Assembly: GCA_041628815.1 (NCBI GenBank)
Contig: JBFKOL010000199.1
Location: forward strand, 1-7,698
Length of the DNA: 7,698 nucleotides
Direction: 5' to 3'
DNA from: JBFKOL01 sp041628815
Lineage (GTDB): Bacteria > Bacteroidota > Bacteroidia > Chitinophagales > Saprospiraceae
In this document: positions 1 through 6,311 of the stretch, piece after piece
How the letters are laid out: every line of letters starts with the position of its first letter
Numbering within the stretch: position 1 is the stretch's first letter
Made by a program: the position numbers and the translations under genes
The notes under the pieces: generated by a model
Databases searched by the model: none
Told to the model about the DNA's origin: nothing
What the model saw: only the letters and a program-made list of their open reading frames with translations

Positions 1-781
1 CATTGCCAAGGCTAAATAAGAACAACAGAAGCGCCCCATCACTCCATTGCCCAAGAATGGCCGCACCGAGAGCGGCTACAATCATGAGAAAGTCTATTTC
101 AAACTTTCCTCGCGACAGTGCCCTTGATGCTTCAAGTAATGTAAAATACCCTCCTGTCAGAATCCCTGCGATGTATAACGACATAGGAACCAGTGTTGCT
201 CCCCATTGGAAAAAAGAGAACAAAACACCGGCCAACCAGCAGACCCCGCTGACAGCAGCGAGTAATAACTCGACCTGATTGACGTGCATAGATTTGATAC
301 GCCTGATCAGCGAGCGCGTTTGTACGATCAAAGGATAAGACGGTACTGGTGGTTTAAGGCGTACCCCCAATTTATCGATTTGAGCCTTAATTTCATGTAG
401 GGCAACTATGTCCTTGTCCCACTCCATCTTGATGGATCCAAATCCAACCGATACAGAAACTATACCGGGGATCTTTTGCAAAAGCTGACCTATTCGGCGC
501 GCATGACGCGTATTACGGATTCCTTCTAGCTCTCCAAAAAAATGACCGTATTTATTCAACAGACGATGACTTTGAATAGATGCCGCCTGCTGAATCGCTG
601 TCGAAGTGTTCTGGCTACCATCGAAAGCGATGACCAATTTGGCTTTATGTCTTTCATCCAGGACAACTGAAATTACCCCGCGTTCTCTTTTTATGGCAGC
701 GATAAGCCTTTCGACACATTCGTCTTCCAGGCCATTGATTTCGGGCAACAGGTCTTCCAGCTCAAGGTCTATAGACCTCAT
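1..781 (-). CDS. Heavy-metal translocating P1B-type ATPase, N-terminal 260 residues (3' end beyond left edge)
   Basis: This is the N-terminal part of a probable Cd2+/Zn2+/Pb2+/Co2+-type efflux ATPase of the inner membrane. The reading frame stays open to base 1, so the phosphorylation (DKTGT), CPx and nucleotide-binding parts are outside the window. Two betaalphabetabetaalphabeta HMA-like segments are visible at about residues 12-56 and 82-140 (for example IPGIVSVSVGFGSIKMEWD). Hydrophobic helices follow at about 171-193, 196-218, 228-245 and from 248 onward. The stretch FEIDFLMIVAALGAAILGQW (227-246) and then GALLLFLFSLGN is the classic helix pair of Zn/Cd P1B ATPases. The GMxCxxC metal site is absent in both HMA segments: the first keeps a single Cys (C22) and the second has N90 and H93 where the cysteines should be. 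The ATG at 781-779 lies 20 nt after the stop of the serine hydrolase, so co-transcription is likely. No Shine-Dalgarno is evident; an in-frame TTG at the upstream stop is an unlikely alternative. The family is confident, the metal specificity is not. Confidence 0.88.
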   Translation of the reverse strand, partial: MRSIDLELEDLLPEINGLEDECVERLIAAIKRERGVISVVLDERHKAKLVIAFDGSQNTSTAIQQAASIQSHRLLNKYGHFFGELEGIRNTRHARRIGQLLQKIPGIVSVSVGFGSIKMEWDKDIVALHEIKAQIDKLGVRLKPPVPSYPLIVQTRSLIRRIKSMHVNQVELLLAAVSGVCWLAGVLFSFFQWGATLVPMSLYIAGILTGGYFTLLEASRALSRGKFEIDFLMIVAALGAAILGQWSDGALLLFLFSLGN

Positions 782-801
782 TTCAGCAATCGTTTGGTTT
801 C

Positions 802-2079
802 TCAATGACCCAATTTATCGTGGATGAGAAAATCGTAGGCAAGCTGGTGAATCCGAGGCCTTATGTTCATATCATAGAGTTTCTGATGAGAACGGAAGGG
901 ATATACACGATTGCTCAGAAAAATAAAAATCATATCATGGACGGGGTCAGCCCAGACAAAAGTACCTGTAAAGCCCGAATGCCCAAAACTGGCGGGGCTG
1001 GCATCTTTAGCCACATAGGCCGCGTCGGCGTCATATTGCAGCTGGGGCTTGTCAAAGCCCAATCCCCTGGGGTTTTCGTTTTGAGGGTATTGACAACTCG
1101 TGAAAAATCTGACGACCACAGAATCGATGAATTGACCATCGGCTGTCTTTCCATAGGTATTGTACATACGAAACAATTTGAAAAGCGCTCCTGCCGTGGC
1201 AAACAATCCCGCATTGCACGAAACACCATCCAGCATGGCTGCGGCTTCGTCATGGACCGTGCCCCATATGAGCTGATGCCTGAAAAAAGTGTCCATTTCG
1301 GTCGGGATGATTTGAGACTGTGGATAATCCGAGAGGGGATTGTATCTCATTTCGTCAATACCTAGTGGACCATAGATTTCGCGGTACAAGTATTCCTGGA
1401 ATGGTTCGTCCACGATCCGGCTGATCAGTAGGGGCATCATTTGGAAGATGAGCCCCGAATACCTGTATTTCTTTTCTTTGTCCAATGATGACTTCCTTAT
1501 CCGGCGGAGCATCTTTTTCTGGTAATTCTTGTGAAGAAATAGGCGGTCGGTGATTTTTATCGGGTATTTCTTGCTTGACCGTTCTGAGAACGTCTTTTTC
1601 CTGTATTTGCCATTTTTCTTTAGGGTTTCCGCCCAATATACAATGTAAGGTATCATTCCTCCCTGGTGCGTCAATAACTCGCGCATCGTCAGGCTGCCCT
1701 TGGGGTTGCGACGGAATTCACGCATGTATTCTTTTAGTGGCGCGTTGATTTGAAAAACGCCGCGTTCGGTAAGCTGCATAAGTACAGGGAGTCCTGACGT
1801 GACCTTGGTCACCGATGCCAGATCGTAAAGGTTGTCCCTGCGCACCGTATCCAGCTCTTCATAGGTGTGATAACCCCACGTCTCATGGTAGACAATGCTG
1901 TCGCCAAGCGCTACGAGCACCTGGGCACCAGGAAAAGCCATCGAGTCGATCCCTTCCTCTATGATGGACGATAAAGTGTCATGGAATTGATGCATCCTCA
2001 AATCCATTTGCCCCACCGTATAATATCCTCCTACATAGAGCATACAGCCGGCTATCACCAGGATTTTGTAGACCCTCAT
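802..2079 (-). CDS. Serine hydrolase, class C beta-lactamase family (PF00144), membrane-anchored or secreted
   Basis: This 425-residue protein has a penicillin-binding/beta-lactamase fold. The nucleophile motif SxxK is S89-V-T-K92, in the context NLYDLASVTK. RELLTHQGGM (133-142) is the usual 'LLTHxxG' motif. The YxN position reads Y207-S-G209, and the KTG-equivalent is H367-S-G369 in FGHSGFTGT. Other stretches (YGPLGIDEMRYNPL, IPTEMD, GTVHDEAAAM, RGLGFDK, FLSNRVYP) resemble the module that many Bacteroidota carry fused behind a GH3 beta-N-acetylglucosaminidase; here it stands alone. Residues 1-23 form a short hydrophobic start with an I9-A-G-C12 lipobox-like site. The stretch before Cys is short for a lipoprotein signal, so a plain membrane anchor is an alternative. 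Such proteins usually act on peptidoglycan peptides or esters in the periplasm; the substrate here is unknown. Purine-rich GGAAAGG abuts the ATG. The gene is transcribed away from the lysine operon, and the ATPase gene follows 20 nt downstream. Confidence 0.9.
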   Translation of the reverse strand: MRVYKILVIAGCMLYVGGYYTVGQMDLRMHQFHDTLSSIIEEGIDSMAFPGAQVLVALGDSIVYHETWGYHTYEELDTVRRDNLYDLASVTKVTSGLPVLMQLTERGVFQINAPLKEYMREFRRNPKGSLTMRELLTHQGGMIPYIVYWAETLKKNGKYRKKTFSERSSKKYPIKITDRLFLHKNYQKKMLRRIRKSSLDKEKKYRYSGLIFQMMPLLISRIVDEPFQEYLYREIYGPLGIDEMRYNPLSDYPQSQIIPTEMDTFFRHQLIWGTVHDEAAAMLDGVSCNAGLFATAGALFKLFRMYNTYGKTADGQFIDSVVVRFFTSCQYPQNENPRGLGFDKPQLQYDADAAYVAKDASPASFGHSGFTGTFVWADPVHDMIFIFLSNRVYPFRSHQKLYDMNIRPRIHQLAYDFLIHDKLGH

Positions 2080-2110
2080 CCTTTCCGAAAATTGAGAGAC
2101 CCAACCATTT

Positions 2111-2118
2111 CAAACATA
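2111..2118 (-). promoter_or_regulatory. Bacteroidota -7 promoter element for the serine hydrolase unit
   Basis: On the minus strand the bases read TATGTTTG, a full match to the Bacteroidota sigma-ABfr -7 consensus TAnnTTTG. It lies 31 nt upstream of the ATG at 2079, which would give a leader of roughly 25 nt. No clear TTG/TTTG -33 element is seen at the usual distance, so the call rests on the -7 box and its position. Confidence 0.45.
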
Positions 2119-2283
2119 GTTACAGGTTTCCTAAAAAGTATTTAAAATCACTCCGTTTGCCAAGTTATAGAATCCTTCGGCACCAGAAAAACATCTTGCA
2201 TTACACCACAAAAATTCTAACGTCTTTCAACGCTCAATTGAAGAGGAAATCAAGTTAAAGATAGATTAACCCTGTATACATGA

Positions 2284-2319
2284 TTTGCGCGTCAAAATGT
2301 ATTCATTGTAGTACATTTG
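2284..2319 (+). promoter_or_regulatory. Bacteroidota-type promoter for the lysine-catabolism operon
   Basis: TACATTTG at 2312-2319 fully matches the -7 consensus TAnnTTTG, and TTTG at 2284-2287 could serve as the -33 element. The 24-nt spacer is somewhat longer than the usual 19-21 nt. Transcription would begin near 2326, about 36 nt before the ATG at 2362. The -7 box is embedded in inverted repeats, so a regulator binding there could block RNA polymerase. Confidence 0.5.
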
Positions 2320-2348
2320 CATGCAATATTACATTGACTGATTACATT
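2295..2348. repeat. Cluster of TACATT words and two palindromes over the promoter (possible operator)
   Basis: AAATGTA (2295-2301) and TACATTT (2312-2318) form a perfect 7-bp inverted repeat with a 10-nt spacer. TTGCATGCAA (2317-2326) is a perfect 10-bp palindrome at the predicted transcription start. Two further direct copies of ATTACATT lie at 2328-2335 and 2341-2348, 13 nt apart. Thus TACATT occurs three times directly and once inverted within 54 nt. This resembles a transcription-factor binding region for the downstream operon, but short AT-rich words can also recur by chance. Confidence 0.35.
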
Positions 2349-2361
2349 CAAAAATGGAGAT

Positions 2362-3444
2362 ATGAAGAAGATTGCGGTGTTGGGAATGGGTAAGGTGGGA
2401 ACGCTGGTAGGGGTCATGTTGAGTGAAGATTTCGACGTCACGGGATTTGACAAGGAGGATCCTCATTACGAGTACAAACTCCCATTCAAAGTGATAAAGG
2501 GAGATCTCTCCTCGGCGGATTTTTTGGGTAATCATCTGGGAAGCTACGATGCAGTGGTTTCTGCACTGCCTTATTTTCTTAATAAAACTGTTGCCAGGGT
2601 AGCCTGCGAAAAAGAGATCCACTATTTTGATCTAACGGAAGATGTGGCCACTACTCAGTTTATCCGTGATCTTTCGAAGAAGGCGAGGTCAGTTTTTGCT
2701 CCTCAATGCGGGCTTGCACCCGGGTTGATAGGCATCATTGGCGCAGAGCTGGCGAGTCGTTTTACAAAGCTCAGGGACATAGAACTCAGGGTAGGAGCTC
2801 TTCCGAGGTATCCCAATGGCCTGCTGGCCTATTCATTCACATGGTCTCCGGCAGGCGTGATTAACGAATACCTCAATGATGCAGAGGTCATCCACAACGG
2901 AGTAAGAAAAATGGTGCCTTCTCTGACCGGCTTTGAATACATCAACATTGAAGGCCAGGAGTTTGAGGCGTTTACCACTTCAGGAGGGCTTGGGACAATG
3001 TGCGAAACTTACGAGGGACAGTTGGATACGCTCAACTACAAGACCATACGTTATCCTGGTCATGGCAAACTGATGCGATTTCTGATGTACGAATTGTTGC
3101 TTAAGAACGATAAAAAGCTCCTTGAGCAGATACTCTCAGAGGCCAAGCCGCCAGTGAGTGAAGACGTAGTGTACGTATATGCGGTAGTCGAAGGATGGAA
3201 GAAAGAAAGACTTTTCAGGGAAGAATACCACAAAGCTTTTTATCCCAAGAAAATTGGGGAGCATACGTGGAGGGCTATTTCATGGACAACCGCTGCATCG
3301 GTTGTGGCAGTAGTGGAATTGGTAGCTACAAAAAAAATAGGGCAGAAGGGCTTTCTGAAGCAGGAGGATATACCAAGAGACGCCTTTCTGGCTACAAAGT
3401 TTGGCTCTTATTTTAAACACAGCAATAAGTATCCCACATGGTGA
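2362..3444 (+). CDS. Saccharopine dehydrogenase-family oxidoreductase, probable L-lysine 6-dehydrogenase
   Basis: This 360-residue NAD(P)-dependent enzyme starts with a Rossmann domain: GMGKVG at residues 8-13 matches GxGxxG, with an acidic D30 at the end of the second strand. The catalytic/C-terminal saccharopine dehydrogenase-like domain includes CGLAPGLIGIIG (116-127), FTWSPAGVINEY (159-170), EAFTTSGGLGTM (202-213) and YKTIRYPGH (226-234). The 360-residue length, with EAFxTSGG followed by YKTIRYxGH, fits lysine 6-dehydrogenase (lysine to alpha-aminoadipic semialdehyde plus ammonia, EC 1.4.1.18). The true saccharopine dehydrogenases I recall are longer, about 440 residues. Glutamate-forming saccharopine dehydrogenase (EC 1.5.1.9) remains the main alternative; both give the same semialdehyde. 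The ATG at 2362 is preceded by GGAG at 2356-2359, only 2 nt away. The stop overlaps the start of the aldehyde dehydrogenase by 7 nt, which supports a shared pathway. The enzyme is presumably cytosolic. Confidence 0.85.
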   Translation: MKKIAVLGMGKVGTLVGVMLSEDFDVTGFDKEDPHYEYKLPFKVIKGDLSSADFLGNHLGSYDAVVSALPYFLNKTVARVACEKEIHYFDLTEDVATTQFIRDLSKKARSVFAPQCGLAPGLIGIIGAELASRFTKLRDIELRVGALPRYPNGLLAYSFTWSPAGVINEYLNDAEVIHNGVRKMVPSLTGFEYINIEGQEFEAFTTSGGLGTMCETYEGQLDTLNYKTIRYPGHGKLMRFLMYELLLKNDKKLLEQILSEAKPPVSEDVVYVYAVVEGWKKERLFREEYHKAFYPKKIGEHTWRAISWTTAASVVAVVELVATKKIGQKGFLKQEDIPRDAFLATKFGSYFKHSNKYPTW

Positions 3445-4973
3445 ATATCAAAGATGTATTAAAAGAACTCGGATTGACAGGATCTATCCTTGGTACGAGC
3501 ACGGGCATGAACGCCTGGGACGGAGGTGGATCCGCATTGGTGATAAGCTCTCCAGCCGACGGTAAAGAAATTGGAAGGGTCAGGGAGACTGATGAAGAAG
3601 GGTATGAAAAGGTGCTCATTACGGCCAGAAAAGCTTTCCTTGAGTGGCGAAACGTTCCTGCACCTAAAAGGGGAGAGGTGGTCAGGAAAATGGGCGAAGC
3701 TCTGAGAGCCCATAAAACCGCCCTGGGCACATTGGTGAGTCACGAAATGGGTAAATCCCTGCAGGAGGGACTCGGCGAAGTGCAGGAGATGATTGATATA
3801 TGTGATTTTGCAACCGGTCTCTCGCGCCAGCTATACGGACTGAGTATGCACTCCGAACGCCCAGCCCATCGCATGTTCGAACAATGGCACCCTCTCGGGG
3901 TAGTTGGCATAATCTCAGCTTTCAACTTTCCCGTCGCAGTTTGGTCTTGGAATGCCATGATCGCCTGGGTTTGCGGCAATGTCTGCGTCTGGAAGCCTTC
4001 AGAGAAAACACCGTTGTCAGCAGTGGCATGCCAGAACATCATAAGAAAAGTTTTAGAGAAAGAAGGTTTACCAGAAGGCCTTTCTTGTCTGGTCACTGGA
4101 GGACGATCGCTCGGCCAAAGAATGGCTTCCGATCCAAGGATGGATCTGATATCGGCCACGGGAAGCGTAAGGATGGGGCGGTCGATAGCCGAAACTGTCG
4201 GCAAAAGACTTGGAAAATCCCTGCTCGAACTGGGTGGCAACAATGCCATTATCGTGACAAAACATGCAGACCTCGCCATTGCTGTCCCTGGCATTGTGTT
4301 TGGAGCTGTCGGGACGGCCGGGCAAAGATGTACCAGCACCCGGAGAGTGATTATCCACGAAGATGTATACGAGGAATTGAAGTCGAAGTTGGTAAATGCC
4401 TACAGCCAGATCAAAATTGGCAACCCCCTCGATGAAAACAACCATATGGGGCCACTCATCGATGAAGGAGCCGTTTCAATGTATGTTGATGCCATCCGTG
4501 AGGCTAAAAAACAGGGCGGTACTGTATTGTGTGGTGGAGATGTCCTTGAAGGAGAACATTATTCTTCGGGATGTTATGTCACACCGGCGATTGTTGAAGC
4601 AAAGAAGGATATGCCCATATTGAAGACTGAAACATTCGCACCCATACTCTATATACTGAAGTACCGCGATCTGGAAGAAGCCATTGCCCTTCAGAACAAT
4701 GTGCCTCAGGGTCTTTCATCGGCCATTTTTACACTTAATATGAGGGAGGCTGAACGGTTTCTCTCTGTGGCTGGCTCTGATTGCGGGATTGCCAATGTCA
4801 ACATTGGCACGTCGGGCGCAGAAATTGGTGGTGCATTTGGCGGCGAGAAAGAAACCGGGGGAGGGCGAGAAAGCGGCTCCGATTCTTGGAAAGCCTATAT
4901 GAGACGACAGACATGCACGTCCAACTGGAGCAACCAGTTACCGCTGGCCCAGGGTATCAGGTTTGATCTTTAA
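3438..4973 (+). CDS. ALDH7-family alpha-aminoadipic semialdehyde / piperideine-6-carboxylate dehydrogenase
   Basis: This 511-residue NAD+-dependent aldehyde dehydrogenase is full length for its family. Visible landmarks are N163 in AFNFP, K186 in WKPSEKTPL, the cofactor loop GSVRMG (242-247), the general base E264 in LLELGGNNA, and the nucleophile C298 in GTAGQRCTSTRR. The C-terminal GAEIGGAFGGEKETGGGRES (460-479), followed by WKAYMRR, is the ALDH7 signature shared with human antiquitin (ALDH7A1). E103 (in HEMGK) and R297 (just before C298) fit the Glu and Arg that bind the aminoadipate end of the substrate in ALDH7A1. The likely reaction is alpha-aminoadipic semialdehyde, in equilibrium with piperideine-6-carboxylate, to alpha-aminoadipate. 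The ATG at 3438 overlaps the upstream stop within ATGGTGA, so translational coupling is expected. The gene converges on the DUF1080 gene with 35 nt between. Confidence 0.95.
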   Translation: MVNIKDVLKELGLTGSILGTSTGMNAWDGGGSALVISSPADGKEIGRVRETDEEGYEKVLITARKAFLEWRNVPAPKRGEVVRKMGEALRAHKTALGTLVSHEMGKSLQEGLGEVQEMIDICDFATGLSRQLYGLSMHSERPAHRMFEQWHPLGVVGIISAFNFPVAVWSWNAMIAWVCGNVCVWKPSEKTPLSAVACQNIIRKVLEKEGLPEGLSCLVTGGRSLGQRMASDPRMDLISATGSVRMGRSIAETVGKRLGKSLLELGGNNAIIVTKHADLAIAVPGIVFGAVGTAGQRCTSTRRVIIHEDVYEELKSKLVNAYSQIKIGNPLDENNHMGPLIDEGAVSMYVDAIREAKKQGGTVLCGGDVLEGEHYSSGCYVTPAIVEAKKDMPILKTETFAPILYILKYRDLEEAIALQNNVPQGLSSAIFTLNMREAERFLSVAGSDCGIANVNIGTSGAEIGGAFGGEKETGGGRESGSDSWKAYMRRQTCTSNWSNQLPLAQGIRFDL

Positions 4974-5008
4974 TGGGGAGTTCAGGCTAGATTAGTCTTT
5001 GATGTGGT

Positions 5009-5707
5009 CTATTCCGTGATATCGGTGACTTTCAGAGGTCTTATCCTGACATTTCTGAATTTAATCCTGCCTTCGCCAAACGCCTGCAAGGCAATGACCC
5101 CTTCCCCCCGGGTAGTGTCTTTTAGATCAACTGCCGGTATACCATTAACCCACATCGTTATATGGTCTTTGACCGCTTTGATTTCATAGGTGTTCCACCT
5201 GTCTATCGTTTCGATCCGAGCTTCAGGGGATTGGTGCAGGACAATGGCACCTGTACGCCATCGTTGGTCCACATGATTGTCCCATATATTGGCTTCATAA
5301 CAGTGCACCGGACCAATGGAGTCCGGTAAACACCTGAAAAAAATACCGGAATTAATGCCTTCATCCGGGAAAAACTCTGCCTGGAGGTGAAAGTCTCTGT
5401 AAGTGCGATTTGTTACAACATATCCGGTACCTGACTCGGTTGTCCCGATCAATTCGCCGTCTTCGATCCTCCATATTGCCTCCCCTTGGATGGTCCATGA
5501 CTGATCGGGTTCGCCAAAGAGGCTTCGCCAATCTCCTCCAGCATTATCAACCGGTTGCTTAGGGCCGCACGAATTAAGCCCAAACGCTGAAAGGAGTGCA
5601 ACCATTAATGTAAAGACCACTCCAGCAGAAGCCTCAAAAGGCATGCTTCCAGGAATGCTGCATGGCAATACAGAATGCTTAGATGACAAGGTCAACTTCT
5701 TTTCCAT
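5009..5707 (-). CDS. DUF1080 / 3-keto-disaccharide hydrolase-like lipoprotein
   Basis: This 232-residue protein has a concanavalin-like jelly-roll domain of family PF06439 from about residue 57 to 226. Typical pieces are WRIEDGELIG (79-88), GINSGIFFR (117-125), CYEANIWDN (136-144), RTGAIVLHQ (151-159), RWNTYEIKAV (170-179), MWVNGIPAVDL (185-195) and GVIALQAFGEGRIKFRNVRI (203-222). Some family members hydrolyse 3-keto-glycosides; many others are known only as DUF1080. A hydrophobic segment (about 28-43) ends in L44-N-S-C47, a lipobox, so the protein is probably a periplasmic or outer-membrane lipoprotein. From the ATG at 5707 the n-region is long (K3, K4, K10). An internal ATG at 5644 (residue 22) would shorten it but leave no positive charge, so the first start is kept. 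The 5' end overlaps the deformylase gene by 16 nt. Its stop lies 35 nt from the convergent aldehyde dehydrogenase gene, and no terminator is obvious there. Confidence 0.85.
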   Translation of the reverse strand: MEKKLTLSSKHSVLPCSIPGSMPFEASAGVVFTLMVALLSAFGLNSCGPKQPVDNAGGDWRSLFGEPDQSWTIQGEAIWRIEDGELIGTTESGTGYVVTNRTYRDFHLQAEFFPDEGINSGIFFRCLPDSIGPVHCYEANIWDNHVDQRWRTGAIVLHQSPEARIETIDRWNTYEIKAVKDHITMWVNGIPAVDLKDTTRGEGVIALQAFGEGRIKFRNVRIRPLKVTDITE

Positions 5708-6183
5708 TTGAAAGATTTGTTATCTATGGCGCGCATGGTGCAAAGTATACCGTTCAGGTGGTCGTATTCGTGCTGAAGAAGCTCAGACATAGCATCGTGA
5801 GCGTTCCACTCCTGCTCCTGCCATTCCCTGTCGAGGTAGCGCATGCGGATGCTTTTATGTCGTTTCACACGGACCAGCAAATTGGGAAAGCTCATGCAGT
5901 CATCCCATAACTCGAAATATTCTTCGCTGGCATCCACTATTTCTGGATTGATTACCACAATAGGTCTGTCGATGTGGATATAAAATAAACGCTTCATGAT
6001 TCCGACCTGCGGAGCGGCAATACCCCGGCCAAAACCGTATCGACTCTTGATTGCCTGCATAACGGAATCGAGTTTTGCCACCCAATCATCCACCAGGGGT
6101 AACTCCTTCCTTTGAATGGGCTCACAGATCTTGTAAAGTCGTGGGTCACCCAAAAGAACAAGCTCATCGAGCGCATCAATCAT
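5692..6183 (-). CDS. Peptide deformylase-family protein, divergent motif II
   Basis: This 163-residue protein has the peptide deformylase layout. Motif I is G52-R-G-I-A-A-P-Q59, matching GxGxAAPQ. Motif II is centred on C96. Motif III is Q137-H-E-Y-D-H-L-N-G, with metal ligands H138 and H142 and catalytic E139. In a classical enzyme these remove the N-formyl group from nascent proteins using Fe2+ bound by Cys and two His. Motif II reads D94-D-C-M-S-F-P instead of the canonical EGCLS, so the Glu and Gly before the ligand Cys are both changed while the Cys remains. This may be an accessory paralogue rather than the essential housekeeping Def. GGAGG (6185-6189) sits only 1 nt before the ATG, an unusually short spacer, and no other nearby Met offers a better start. 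The gene overlaps the DUF1080 gene by 16 nt. An intrinsic terminator lies 38 nt upstream, so a promoter must sit at or after it, or read-through supplies expression. Confidence 0.88.
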   Translation of the reverse strand: MIDALDELVLLGDPRLYKICEPIQRKELPLVDDWVAKLDSVMQAIKSRYGFGRGIAAPQVGIMKRLFYIHIDRPIVVINPEIVDASEEYFELWDDCMSFPNLLVRVKRHKSIRMRYLDREWQEQEWNAHDAMSELLQHEYDHLNGILCTMRAIDNKSFKWKRS

Positions 6184-6212
6184 ACCTCCAATTTAGGCAA
6201 TAGTTGGTTTTT

Positions 6213-6251
6213 GAAAAACAACTTGCCGACAGGTTCGCAACTGTCGGCAAG
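6213..6251 (-). terminator. Intrinsic terminator downstream of the DinB-like gene
   Basis: CTTGCCGACAG (6222-6232) and CTGTCGGCAAG (6241-6251) are perfect 11-bp complementary arms around an 8-nt loop. Read on the minus strand, the GC-rich stem is followed directly by TTGTTTTTC (6221-6213), a near-continuous U-run, so it should end transcripts coming from the DinB-like gene. On the plus strand there is also a T8 run (6259-6266), 7 nt after the stem, so it may work in both directions. However, no plus-strand gene precedes it. Confidence 0.85.
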
Positions 6252-6311
6252 CTACAGGTTTTTTTTATCCTCCTGGGAGGGTGTCCAGTTTGGTCTGATG
6301 ATGTCAGTATT

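Larger units (their letters stand above)
2080..2361. promoter_or_regulatory. Divergent intergenic region between serine hydrolase and lysine-catabolism operon
   Basis: This is the longest gene-free stretch in the window (282 nt), between two divergently transcribed units. It is AT-rich and has no convincing small ORF or RNA gene. It contains a TAnnTTTG box facing each way and, in its right third, a cluster of short repeats (separate entries). The middle part, roughly 2120-2270, shows nothing recognisable. Confidence 0.7.

Noticed and set aside
3..278. Plus-strand frame at the left edge
   Set aside because: It is antisense to the transmembrane part of the P1B ATPase, whose helix signature is clear on the minus strand.
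805..1365. 186-codon open frame on the plus strand inside the serine hydrolase gene
   Set aside because: It is antisense to a protein with clear catalytic motifs, shows no recognisable domain, and is explained by the codon pattern of the minus-strand gene.
3740..4339. 199-codon minus-strand open frame within the aldehyde dehydrogenase gene
   Set aside because: The plus-strand ALDH7 motifs are unambiguous; the antisense frame is low-complexity (Pro/Ser/Arg-rich) without domain features.
3884..4435. 183-codon plus-strand frame overlapping the aldehyde dehydrogenase gene in another frame
   Set aside because: It is Arg/Gly/Cys-rich shadow sequence of the ALDH gene with no motif of its own.
4974..5008. 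Expected shared terminator between the convergent aldehyde dehydrogenase and DUF1080 genes
   Set aside because: No stem with a following T-run is visible in the 35-nt gap, so no terminator is called.
6269..6280. Short palindrome-like CCTCCTGGGAGG in the hairpin region
   Set aside because: Only 5-bp arms with a 2-nt centre; too tight to fold as a hairpin and easily a chance occurrence.
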